From Drosophila persimilis (Eukaryota; Arthropoda; Insecta; Diptera; Drosophilidae): 64,000 nt of DNA. A program made the translations under genes and the position numbers. The number at the start of each line of letters is the position of its first letter. The first letter of the stretch is position 1. Shown here piece after piece: positions 50,963 through 61,788 of this stretch. Where the stretch lies: assembly GCF_003286085.1 (NCBI RefSeq), contig NW_020825288.1, positions 7,440,001 to 7,504,000 of the forward strand, written 5' to 3'. The notes beneath the pieces were generated by a model. It saw nothing but the letters and a program-made list of their open reading frames with translations. It was not told the DNA's origin and searched no databases.

Positions 50963-50977
50963 ATGGCTCAGCCCAGG
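50963..50977 (+). CDS. hth: homothorax coding exon 1 (residues 1-5, MAQPR)
   Basis: The start codon ATG lies at 50963 and is followed by GCT CAG CCC AGG, then the donor GTAAGT at 50978-50983. The five residues MAQPR followed by YDDG from exon 2 match the conserved start of Hth and resemble vertebrate Meis1 (MAQRYDD). That is why this start was chosen, although the exon holds only 15 coding bases. Context at the ATG is ordinary to weak: T at -3, A at -1, G at +4. The frame one base off is open for longer across this spot but encodes nothing recognisable. Upstream lies a long CAA-rich leader with several short uORFs, which suggests tuned initiation. Such a tiny coding exon would be missed by ORF-length-based gene finding. 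Confidence 0.93.
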
Positions 50978-53515
50978 GTAAGTACCGACCAACCAAAAAA
51001 ATTCCCCAAAAACTATATAGGGATATCCCCAGAAGTGTTGTTATTCCCAGCCCAGCCAAATTAGCGACGGCCCCGTCGGGTGCCTATCTTTTCTCAGTAT
51101 TTTTGGTTCGAATCAAATGCCGTCGGCACCAACAGTTATCGGCAAAGTGTGGTGGCAATTCGTAAAGTCTCTATATAGGGAAATTTCCATCTTGGAGCAA
51201 CATTAATCGAGTGTGTGTGTGGGGAGAGACTCTCTCAAATATGATTTATGCGGGTCATTTTCTCATACAAGTTTTGTGGAATTAAGTAGTTGAATTTGTG
51301 TTTGCTATGCTGGGGGAAAACTTATTATAGCATTGTATTTCAAAAAGGTATTCGAGCTATTAGGAAACTTCCATTTCCAAAAATCTGTGTTCTGGAAGAG
51401 ATTCTAGTATATACATAGGACACCGACGGCTAAACCTCAACGTTTCATGATAGCAATGGAAATTCCTAAGAAGGAACCAAAGTTGACTTTGTTGGATGAC
51501 CTTTAGAGGTTTTTCTATCACTGCCCTTAAAAGACTTTTAGGACTTTTACGCAGATCTAACATATCATAAATAATCTTTCGAATTTATAGAGATGACCGA
51601 TAGTTTACTTGTACTTAGTCTTCAGCGGAAGTGCTCTTAACTCCCAGTATCATTGGAATCTTTGAGAACAAACTCTTTAATCTAAAGTGCCTTTAGGACA
51701 CTCTCCACCCAACTTCCCGCTGCCACAATTCTACGTGGTTATATGATTCAATGAGTTTTATGTTTATGTTTATGTTTTACCACTTATATGGATCATAAAT
51801 AATATGCTAATCAGGTGGCCAACAGCAGTCTCTGGCAAATCGCAGTTAGAGCTGCCTCTTTACTATATTTTTGGTGTGTTTGTTTGTTGCTTTCGACTTT
51901 ATCAATTGATTAACATGAACCTGCGAAGTGAACTTGATTTTTTATTAAACGGAGCAAAGACTCTCCATATTTGTGCCTGTTCCTGTGTGCGAGTGTGTGT
52001 GTGTGTGTGTTAGCAATTAACATCTACTTCATGTGTGTGTGTGTGTGTGGAGAGTGAATTATGACTGGCCATAGGTATGGTAGGCCGTGCTCTTTGGGAG
52101 CATTAAAAAGAACAACAAGAATCCAAATGAAATATCCAAAACGAAAAAATGTGAAATGTGAAATGCCCGCGGGAATGTTGTGTGGTGATTTTTATGTGTG
52201 TTTGTTGTTGGTGCTGGGCACTGGGTGCTGCTGTTACTGGCGAATAAATTTACGCTTGTGGTTTAATACACGATTCTGTCCCGAAGCCGTAACCCCACCG
52301 CCCCTCCTCTGTTTCCCTGCTGTCCGTTGTCTGTATTCGCTATTCTCCTGCGGCATTTCAATTCCATCAAATGAATTTTTCGACTCTGGGACTCGTGTTT
52401 GTATCTGTGTGTGCCAGGGTGTCTGTATCTGTATCTGTATCTGTTTCTGTGTGCATTTGATGCATATAATTTTATTGCACATGAGCGAAAAGAGGCTGAG
52501 GCCGTGGCAGACATTCATTTATTCTCTCACTCTCTCGCGCTTTCCCGCTCTCTTTTTGCGGTTTTATTATTTACAATTTTATTTTTATAATTTTCCATCA
52601 TCACACTACTATCATTTTTGGACATTTGTGCGTGCCGGAAAATGGCGGGAAGTGCTCGTTTTTTTCACATATATTTTTTTGTATATACATATGTATATTT
52701 AATTTGATTATTTGATGCCTTTACAAAAAGGTAGAGAGAGCGAGAGCGGGAGAGAGCGAAAAAATGTGCAATTGCAATTTGTATAAAAATGTGCAATGTG
52801 CAGCTGCCACAAGCACCTCGCCACCTCCGTTCCGTCCCTGGCACTGGCAACGGCACTCCCCGTGCCCCGTGCCCCGTCCCTGCCGTCTTCCGTGCCATTT
52901 CAAACGCCTGCAAAATGCAGCACAAAAATTGTTTTGGTGTTATTTTAATTTAAAGGTTAACCGCAGCGTAATTTGTGGCATAAAATATAATTCGTCTAGT
53001 GTGTGCTCCCCTCGTTCTCGCTCTCGCTCTGTGTGTTTGTTCTGTGATTGCTTTGCCTCTATATATGTGTTTTTTTTTTGCAGAAATAAAATCAAAATAG
53101 AAAGCAATCGGCTGGGGAGAGCGAGCGGCTAGATTGCGGTGCATGCTGCAAATGCCATTCGATGTGCAACGTGAGGCCGTTACTTGTTAGATTTCTGCCG
53201 AACACACAGTTGGGGGAAAAAGTTGATTGAAAGATTGCGGATTTGATGCGAATACAGAATAATATTGAAAGAATATGGCCAGAACTCTTTCCCCCATCTT
53301 CAGGGCCTTCTTCTATCTGAATGGATTATCCCTATCTGCAGTTATATATTTCATTAGTAATATTCTCCATCTCTGCTTAATCTCCCAGAGATGGTTAACC
53401 TTCGCTGGAAATTCTTTTCTAATTAAGTGAGAAATTCTTGCGACTCTCAGCTTCCCCGTGAGTCATGGTGGCTCCAGAAGAGAGTTTCTCCTTTGTATCT
53501 TTTGATCAGTTATAC

Positions 53516-53567
53516 CTGGGCCTGGGTCTGGGCCTGGGTCTGGGCCTGGGCCTGGGCCTGGGCCTGG
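53516..53567. repeat. (CTGGGC/CTGGGT)n hexanucleotide repeat in hth intron 1
   Basis: About eight and a half hexamers, CTGGGC with interspersed CTGGGT variants. It creates an artificial Leu-Gly dipeptide frame with no gene behind it. Confidence 0.9.
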
Positions 53568-56500
53568 CTATCAGGTATATGTATCTCGGTTTAGTTCAGT
53601 TCCCCAATGAAAGTTGGGAATTCTCTCAGGCCGGGCGAATTATTTCAGAGAAGAGTGGAGCGGCAAGGAATATTTATAAACAAATTACATATGCATATTT
53701 TTGCCAGGCTCTATATGGGGCCTATCCACATGAGCTGCTCTGCTCCTCCACTGTGGCTCTTTCTCTTGCCCCCATCTCTCAGACTCTGTCTCTGTCTCTT
53801 TCTCTTGTCGATGTTGTTTTTCGTGTGCTAAAGAGCTTCATGTTTAATGATCAAATTGCGTGCCTCGTTCTTGGGTCGAAGCGGTGGTGCCTGTTGGTGC
53901 TCTGGTTGTTGCCGGTGTTGTAGTTGTTGGCCATGTTGTTGTTGGTACACATAGTTGCCAAGTTTGACGAGGTCGCAACAGTATGTTGCCTGCTGGCTGC
54001 CGTTGGAAGTGTTTTCATTAGTTTCATTTCTTTTTACATTTACGCCTAAATCGTCTTATAAAGTATTTTAAATAATCTGTTTCTTCTCCGCTCTTCCTCT
54101 TGTGTGTAATTTCCCTGACATTAAGTCAAAGTGTTTCGCTAATTTTCAAGTAAAACTAAATTACATTTTTGTAGAAAACTCTTTCGGCCAGATCCGATCC
54201 ATCTATGAAAGAGGCCAGGCCCTCCATGCGGGCCAGCGCCAAACAACAGCAAAAAAAACTCTGAAAAATGAAGAGAAAAAACTGCTGTAAAGTAGAGGAA
54301 AAATCATTTAGACAAGTTGCACGCCGCTCATTAAATTAAATGAGCCATCAGCACGCAATTTATTTTCGTATTTTTGAGTAACTTTTTTCTTTGGCCCCAG
54401 CCAGGAGAAACTCCAAGAGATTTTTGGCTCTTTGTTTCTGCCTCTAAATGGTGCAAACAGAGTGCTTTTGTCCGGGCAGGAAGTTTTCGAGGTCCTCGAG
54501 GCCTGGAAATTTAATTAAATAGCCAAGAAAGATGGCTGGTTGGCGATGTTCTTAAGAGATCAATTAAAAGTTGAGCATATTCGTAGGAAATTCAGTTTCA
54601 TTAAAATTATATTATTTAAATTTTTTGTTAATTTAATAAACATTTATCTCCCCAAATAAATGTTAAAAATGTGTCCAAAATTTTAAATGCTTTTTTTTAA
54701 ATGTTCAAAGCTACATTCCAATTTCTTTCACTTTTATTCCTGCATTTTCCCCTTTAATTTTCAATATTTCCACGACACTTTCCGCGAAAAAGTTTTCGGC
54801 TGCTTAATTTCTGTTTTTATTTCAATTTATTTTTGAATCGAATTTTGTTTCTTGTTTTCCTGAAACACGAAATTTGAATTTACCTTTTTGGACAAATGCC
54901 GCTGGCTGTGTTTGCTGCTGTGTTTGTTGGTTTTTTGTTAATCATCTGCCAGTTTGGGGCTCATTTTAATTTAATAAATGCCGCCGACTGACGTCATGTG
55001 TTGTTGATTTTTGATAAATGTCGAAACGCCAAAGAATACATTTATTTGCATTTATTTTTTGTCTGCCAGTCCACCAATCCACCATTGGCTACCGAGCATC
55101 TAATTTTTCTGCTTTATATTTATTTATATATTTGTGCGTATTTTGTTGCTGTTGCTGTTGCGTTAAGTATTTGTTTTTAGACATAAATTTGGTAGGAGAG
55201 GGACAGAAAATGTGCGCACGTTTTGGGCCGTTGACAAACCCCTCAGCGTTTGATGTCCGCCTGCCTGCTCGATAATATTGTTATTAGAAGCAATAAAAGT
55301 TAATAAAAAAAAACACACAGAAAGAGCAGAAATGTTGGCTGGAAATGCTGCAACTGTAAATTAAAATAACACCCAGACACGCAACAAAAATTAATTGTCT
55401 AACACCAAATAAAACTTTTGAGGCGGCCCCAAAAACAGAAACAAAACTGGGCGTGATAGCAGATAGGGGGAAGGGGGAAGGGGAAATCGGGTAGGATTGG
55501 TATTGGGATTGGGACACACCTACAACCAAAAACCTACAACCGTGCACTGCGGCTCGTCTGCTAATTAAGCAAAAGTCAAGAAAGACAACAGAACAGCCCG
55601 AAAAAGAATTATAGAGAAATACAAAGAAATGGAAAGAAATTCAAATACAAATACAACATGATAAACAATTAATTTTGATTAGGCCTTTGGCCGCCCCATC
55701 GCAATTAAGAATGTTGCGGGTTTCAATATTCCCCACCGCCTTTTCCCCTTCCCCTTTTCCCCTTTTCCTCTTTTGATGTGTTTTGCTGGTGGGGTAAATG
55801 AAATGGAAATAAAATGGGAAAAAGCAAAAGTGCTGTGGAGAAAGAAGGCCAAGAAATCGATATAGAAATGGAGTTTCGGCAGCGAACAGCAAACATATTG
55901 AGGCTTTAGTGGGTGGGCAGGGGGTGGGGGGAAATGGGAGCTCTTACTACGACCATGACTATGTAAAATGGCGGCCATTGTCACCATTTTGCCTAAAACG
56001 TACACGCACACACACACACACACAGAGTGAGGGAGAGCGAGGGGGGTCTACACCATGTTTCGCTCTCATGCCTGCATTTTTGCACTCATAACTCTACTGC
56101 CTCTCCGCCTGCCCCACCCACTCGATGGGTGTCTGGCATTTGGTCAGTTTTGGGGCCTTCCCTTAGATAAAGGTGCCACCCGCCCTATCTGCCACATTTT
56201 GTCCCCGTTGTTGCAACACTCCTCTCTCGTTTCTCTCACCCACTAAATGTCCTTGCTGTTGCTGTTTCCTGGCCATGTGTGTGCGTTTGTGTTTGTGTTT
56301 GTGCTTCTATTCTAGCCTATGTGCCGTGCAACGTTTTCGGTTTCAAGTTCACGCAACATTCTGTTGCAGCCACCCTTCTACACCCACTTCTGTGCCCCAA
56401 ACTTAAAGCCAAAATACATATTTCTGAATATTTTTGCCCGAAAATTTCAATTGAGTTGAGGCTTGAGGGTGCAGTAGGCTTTTTGGATATGACTTAATGT

Positions 56501-56881
56501 CGCGCAAACACGACAAAAGCACACACAAGCACAAACACAGGCACAGCGCCGCTCACACACAGATACAAACAGCGACAGACAGGCAGCAGCAGCAAGTAGG
56601 ACAACAGCCAGAGCCCGGCACTAGCAACTGCCCCCCGACTGTGCCTGGTTACCGAAAACTCTGCGCCGCAGCTCCTTCAGCGCCTGTCAGTGACAGTCCC
56701 CTCTCTCTATGTGTGTATGTGTGTGTGCGGCCAGGGGGCGTCATAAATTTTTGAAGGATTTTCGACGCTGAACTTGTCAAAATCAGACCAGAATGAAATG
56801 CCGGCCTACTCGGACGGCGCGGCACTCAGCGACTGTTTACTGTTGGCTTTTCAGTGGTTGGTTTCTGGATGGATCAATATC

Positions 56882-56884
<3 letters not shown>

Positions 56885-56917
<33 letters not shown>
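56885..56917. repeat. (CA)16 microsatellite in hth intron 1
   Basis: Uninterrupted CA dinucleotides. Confidence 0.95.
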
Positions 56918-56918
<1 letters not shown>

Positions 56919-57013
56919 GAACACCCCACTTTGCCCCGCTGTCAGTTGCAGAGCTTTCCACCAGAGCCGCCATTCAACAAGGTCAATGGCTTGGTCACTA
57001 AACAACAGCTCAG

Positions 57014-57015
<2 letters not shown>

Positions 57016-57053
<38 letters not shown>
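57016..57053. repeat. (GA)19 microsatellite in hth intron 1
   Basis: Uninterrupted GA dinucleotides, about 100 bases after the CA run. It is also a potential GAGA-factor landing site. Confidence 0.95.
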
Positions 57054-57056
<3 letters not shown>

Positions 57057-58534
57057 CTGAGTGAGGGTCTGGGGTCTGAGCCCCGAAAGAGATCATCAAT
57101 CAAAGCTGGCCCAAATGGTTGGGATGGCCCAGAGGGGGCTAAGTGTATTTGCCTGTTCGATTTTTACTCTTCTTTTGTTGGTGTCTGCCTGGGGAGAAAC
57201 CTTCTCTCCCTCGACACCCCCTCCCCTAGTACTTCTCTGTTACTCAAATTCCCACATTACTTATGTACAAGTACAAATTGTGGTAATTTTCAAGATCTCT
57301 TTGTTGGCACGGCTTTTGCTCCACAATTTCCTCATTTCGAAAAGCAGCAGAAAAGCAAAAAAGCAGCGACAACGTACGGTTGCCACCAACACTAAAATTA
57401 GCATAACAACTTTATAGTTTAACTGCCATGAACCGAACCGAAGCGAGTGTAGTGGAGTGGATTGGATTGGAGTCGACTCGAACCCACCAGTCGGCTGATC
57501 CCCGCTTCTGCGGCTGTATCTATAGGTTTGTATCTTGCATACGCCCGCTCAGAGCAACACCAACGCCAAAACGGCAGCAGCGTTGCACGACTACCTCTAC
57601 CTCTGCCTTGCCTCTACCTTGCCTCGCTGCCTCACTGCCTCTCAGTAGACTAATCTTTTGTGTGTATCTAAAGGATTGCCAGAGCGAAAACAAAACGTTG
57701 CAAAAGGTTGACAATCGAATTGAAGTCAACTCGAGGCTTGCAGGTGGCACTGCCACTGCCACAACGGAGGCAGCTGCTTTATGAGCCAGTTGCACTATTT
57801 CAAAGTATAGATACAGATGCACAGCCTCAGATACCAATATATCATTGGCCCGGGCTTCCAGGTGCAAATCCTTGACATTTCGCTCAAAATCTTCAGTCAA
57901 GTGTGGCTCCCTGTCTGTCTTTTACAGCACTTCTCCGTCTCTTTCCCCCCCCCAACTTCAACTTCAACTCCGGCTCAAGTCAATTGCTCATTTAGTGTCA
58001 AAGATTTTTCCAGGCTGATAAAAAAAAAACCTCCAACTTGCTGGCGAGACTTTTCATGTGTGAGAAGACGGTGGAGTGGGAACGGGGGAACGGGGGACCC
58101 CGGGCCCAGGGCCCACCATCATTTCTTGTCGCTGCACAAAAATCTTTTTGTCAACTTCTTCGGCCTCTCTTCTTTCTCCCCCCCTCTCTCACTCTCTGTC
58201 TCTCTCGGCGAACCAAACTTGCCTCAAATTATGCAGTGTGAAGAGGAGCAGAGAAGCTTCTCAGGCGACGGACGCCACTTGAGTACAAATGATAAAAATC
58301 TTACAAAACACACATACTCGTACTACCACTGACAACGAAAACGAATCAAAGGCATCACATCAGCAGCAGTTGAACTTTGGTTAAATTACAGCCAAAAGTA
58401 TAGCCGAAACGAGGGATACCCTTTAAGAACAGGCAGATCCATCCTTGGATGGTTTCATCCTTCTGCGAGTGCCAAACCCGCTCTCCATTACCGGCTTACC
58501 CTCCTCCAAAGGGTATACAAAATAAGTTCTCGGG

Positions 58535-58561
58535 TCGAGTACGAGTACGAGTACGAGTACT
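58535..58561. repeat. (GAGTAC)n repeat in hth intron 1
   Basis: Four and a half GAGTAC hexamers. Confidence 0.85.
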
Positions 58562-59086
58562 GAGGACTGTTTTTGCCGTTGCACACAAACCAGTTTGCAA
58601 TTGCGCGGATCCAAAAAATGTTGTACAACTTTAGACAGAGATAGAGAACACCAAGATATATATACATAGGTATATACTATATAGACAGATTAACTGATAA
58701 CATTAAAAATTGTCGCTTTGTTGTTGCCATTTGCTGGTGGCTGCTTTTGGCGCTTAATTAATATGCAAAAAACGTTGAAAGAAAAGACGAGCCAAGACGA
58801 GCGCTAAGGTAACTAAATATATATACATATCATGTATGAATATATACGTGGGTATATATCCATATAATGTCGAAGCGGCGGCAAAGTAATCACAAGGTCA
58901 AAGCGAATCGCTTTTTTTTTGTGAGTCTTCGGCTTTGGCCACACAAATATTTAAATGCATATATTTAAATATTTTTTTTTTGTTTTGTTTCTGCTAATTT
59001 GGCTGGGAACAACACTTGAACATCCATCTACCACTCGTATATACATATATTCTATAACTAATCTGTATTATCTTTTGTGTTTGCAG

Positions 59087-59367
59087 TATGACGATGGCCT
59101 GCACGGCTACGGCATGGACTCCGGTGCCGCGGCGGCGGCTATGTATGATCCACATGCTGGACATCGGCCGCCCGGCCTGCAAGGCCTCCCCTCGCACCAC
59201 TCACCGCACATGACGCATGCCGCGGCGGCTGCGGCCACAGTCGGCATGCACGGCTACCATTCGGGGGCCGGGGGTCATGGTACACCTAGTCATGTATCAC
59301 CGGTTGGTAATCACCTAATGGGCGCAATACCCGAAGTACACAAACGTGATAAGGATGCGATTTATGA
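59087..59367 (+). CDS. hth: homothorax coding exon 2 (residues 6-98 plus two bases of codon 99)
   Basis: The exon follows the acceptor TTTGCAG ending at 59086, with a plausible branch site (ACTAAT) about 27 nt before it. It opens with YDDGLHGYGMDSG and runs 281 nt to the donor GTAAGT starting at 59368. The protein is of low complexity: an Ala5 run at residues 19-23, an Ala6 run at 50-55, and His/Gly/Pro-rich spacers between them. It then gives way to the conserved block KRDKDAIYE at about 91-99, which starts the MEIS/PREP homology region. The N-terminal part is a flexible, insect-typical segment. The KRDKDAIY block is shared with vertebrate Meis proteins. The alanine runs are coded by mixed GCC/GCG/GCT codons rather than a pure trinucleotide repeat, so they should be fairly stable in length. 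Confidence 0.96.
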
Positions 59368-61646
59368 GTAAGTATCCCCAACAAGACTCGAGACAAGACC
59401 TTAAACTAAGATAGAAGAAGGGTAATCTAATCAAATACTTGTCTTAGCTTTCGAGCTGTAAATGGTCACCCAAGATGATCTTTGTCGTTTCGTATAGAGT
59501 CAGGGATTATCTGAGACTGATTAGAAATGAAATTGATTGAGAGGAAAAACAGTTCCAAAACTATCGCTGACCAAATGATGATCCCATTTCTCATGTGTTG
59601 TCAAGCTACAAAAACTAATCAATGAACTTTTGAGCATCATTTAAAGTCCATACTCACATGATCACTGAAAGGATCGCTACTACATTCACAAAGATCAGTT
59701 TTACAATCGCTCATTCAATGGAAGATCAGCTCGAATGATCATGAAAGGTATTTCGCGAAGATCCGCAAAGATTACTGTCAATTTTCAACTACAAGTTAAT
59801 TCTAGATTACAAAAGGAGTGTAATATTTCATGAAGATCAGCTCATATGATCAGTCAGCAAAAAAGTTTCCATTCAAATGGGGATCTTCCATCAACGATCA
59901 ATTATCACTTAAAATATCTCCAATGATCATCTGCTAGTTTTGATCAGTGATCGATTTTCAACCCTCAATCAATATCCGAACCTTTCTGCCCAATTGATTA
60001 ATAATTTTGGGCATGTCCCAGTGGTTGCGACCCAATCTGCCACCTGTTCTCACCTCGACAGCGAGGGAGTCGACATCATTTTAACGCACGCGTAACTCTC
60101 CTCAAAATGGAAGAGGTAGAGCGGCAAGCGATCCTTCGTTCGTTGTTTTCGTTTTATAGAAATGGGCGTGATCCTTGTGCGTTTTGCGCAAAATACAAAA
60201 TTATGGGTTTGGCTCGACCAAAAATGTCTGTTTTCCAATTCTCCTCTCTGTCTCGCTGTCTCTCTGTGGGGGTGTGGCAAGAGTTTAGTGACGGACACGG
60301 AACATGAACGTGCTTAGGCATTAGGGAGTCACTCCAGTCCAGTCCAGTCCAGTCCCGTCCAACCATCCATCCATCGAAAATGAGCTGCAGTTGCTGCGGT
60401 TCGTTCCCTTTGCGGTTCCTGGGTGTTAATTTGCCAAAATTGTGGTTTCTTCTTTGTTTGATCTTTTTTATAGCTCTCTTCTGTTGTTCGTTTTTTTTTT
60501 CTAACATGATCGAAGGAGAGAGATGAGTCCCTTGTGTCATTGCGTGTCCTGTTGGACCGACGCTGACTGCCAATTTTCATGTGTTGCAACTGTTTTGCCA
60601 GCTGCCTGACTGCCCGAAATGCTTGTTTGTCTTTCGATCGTTTTTGCCGCTGCATTTTTTATTTAAGCAAATATTTGTCTTGAGAGGGAGAGGCACAGAA
60701 TTTCATGAATGACTTGGCCCATCCATCAGCTGTTTGATGACTGTTTGATGATTGTCCGTCCGTCCGTCTCGAGTGTCTGGCCAAACAAAGGCTCCCCCCA
60801 ATGGATGGATGATGATTATGATTATGACTTCATTGGGCACCTGTGTGCAACAGCAGCAACAACAACATTGTTATGATTATTATTATTTTTTGGCACCTTT
60901 TTTTCGAGTATATGAAATTTAAATTAATTTTTATGGGAAAAAAGAAACACTCTCTTTTAACACCTTCCTCCCGAGTGCAGAACAACTTCAGCTGCCGCTG
61001 CTCTTTTGCTTAGTCATGGCAAATGAGTGCCACAGAAATTCAGTTTCTGTTTCTGTTTCTGTGTTTCTGTCTCTGGGTTTTACTTTTTTGTTCTGCTTCT
61101 GGTCCTGATCCTAAACTGGAAACGCACTCAACTGTAAAAGGCTGAGAGCCCAGTCGGAGGCCGAGGCCGAGTCTTATTAATAGTTTGTTAAGCGCAGGTC
61201 CACACCCCCTCTGGGCTCTGGGTTCGGGGTTCGGTGGTCGGGGTTTTGGGTTCCCTCCTCGCTGGTCATCTAATGGGTTTTTGGTCAAGGGAAAAGGGAC
61301 TGGGACGGAGACCAACCCCGCCTAATTTTGTTCAGGTGAAATTTGTGCGGCTCTAAGCGTGAACGGAAAGGAGAACAAAAAACACTGAAAAAGAAAGGGA
61401 AATACTCCTGGAAAAAATGGTCAAATCATGTTGAGTTGTTGGAACTAATCCGTCAGCATAAAGAGTCCAAGTGGCCCATGGGGGATTATTTATTTAGATA
61501 TACTCGCAGATAGAGCGGCAGCAGGAGCAGCAGCTGTTCTCTATGCTCATTTGCATTTGCATTTGCAGGATCACAGGATCCGGGGACAGGAAATTGTTCC
61601 GAAATTATTGCTAAACTGATATATTTTGTCTCTCTTTTCCTTACAG
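59368..61646 (+). other. hth: hth intron 2 (phase 2, about 2.3 kb)
   Basis: Runs from the donor at 59368 to the acceptor at 61646. Its first 600 bases contain an unusual concentration of GATC words (59477-59952). Further on there is a CCAGT pentamer run (60334-60355) and a TTTCTG run near 61041-61070. No coding exon or transposon was seen. Confidence 0.92.
59477..59952. repeat. GATC-word cluster in hth intron 2
   Basis: I count 15 GATC tetramers in about 476 bases, against about two expected at random. Most occur as AGATCA, TGATCA or GGATC. Two 21-base copies of a longer unit, GAAGATCAGCTC followed by two variable bases and ATGATCA-like sequence, lie at 59721-59741 and 59832-59852 and differ at two positions. 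This suggests a degenerate short repeat or a cluster of binding sites. Confidence 0.75.
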
Positions 61647-61788
61647 ACATCCGCTATTCCCGCTATTGGCGCTCATATTCGAGAAATGCGAATTGGCCAC
61701 ATGTACGCCGAGGGAGCCCGGGGTGCAAGGTGGCGATGTTTGTTCATCGGAATCGTTTAACGAGGATATTGCAATGTTCAGTAAACAG
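61647..61788 (+). CDS. hth: homothorax coding exon 3 (end of codon 99 to residue 146; start of MEIS N-terminal/HM domain)
   Basis: The acceptor TTCCTTACAG ends at 61646, after a strong pyrimidine tract and an ACTGAT-type branch site about 28 nt upstream. The exon supplies the last base of Glu99, then [18 protein letters not shown], a Cys-containing stretch with TPREPG, and [18 protein letters not shown] up to the donor GTAAGA at 61789. This is the first helix region of the MEIS N-terminal (HM) domain, which contacts the PBC-A region of Exd (Pbx in vertebrates) and is needed for nuclear import of Exd. The block is almost invariant between insects and vertebrates, so identity is very secure. 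The frame stays open past the donor for about 50 codons into the intron, but those residues look nothing like the family and are taken as intronic. Confidence 0.97.

Larger units (their letters stand above)
50978..59086 (+). other. hth: hth intron 1 (phase 0, about 8.1 kb)
   Basis: Bounded by the donor GTAAGT at 50978 and the acceptor TTTGCAG at 59086. It holds many microsatellites: GT around 51995-52048, the CTGGGC hexamer run at 53516-53567, CA at 56885-56917, GA at 57016-57053 and GAGTAC at 58535-58561. It also has AT-rich stretches (54590-54720) with a 9-bp perfect inverted repeat, and acceptor-like pyrimidine tracts such as 53071-53083. No nested gene, tRNA or transposon was recognised. 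First introns of Drosophila developmental genes often hold enhancers, but none can be pinned from sequence alone. Confidence 0.9.
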
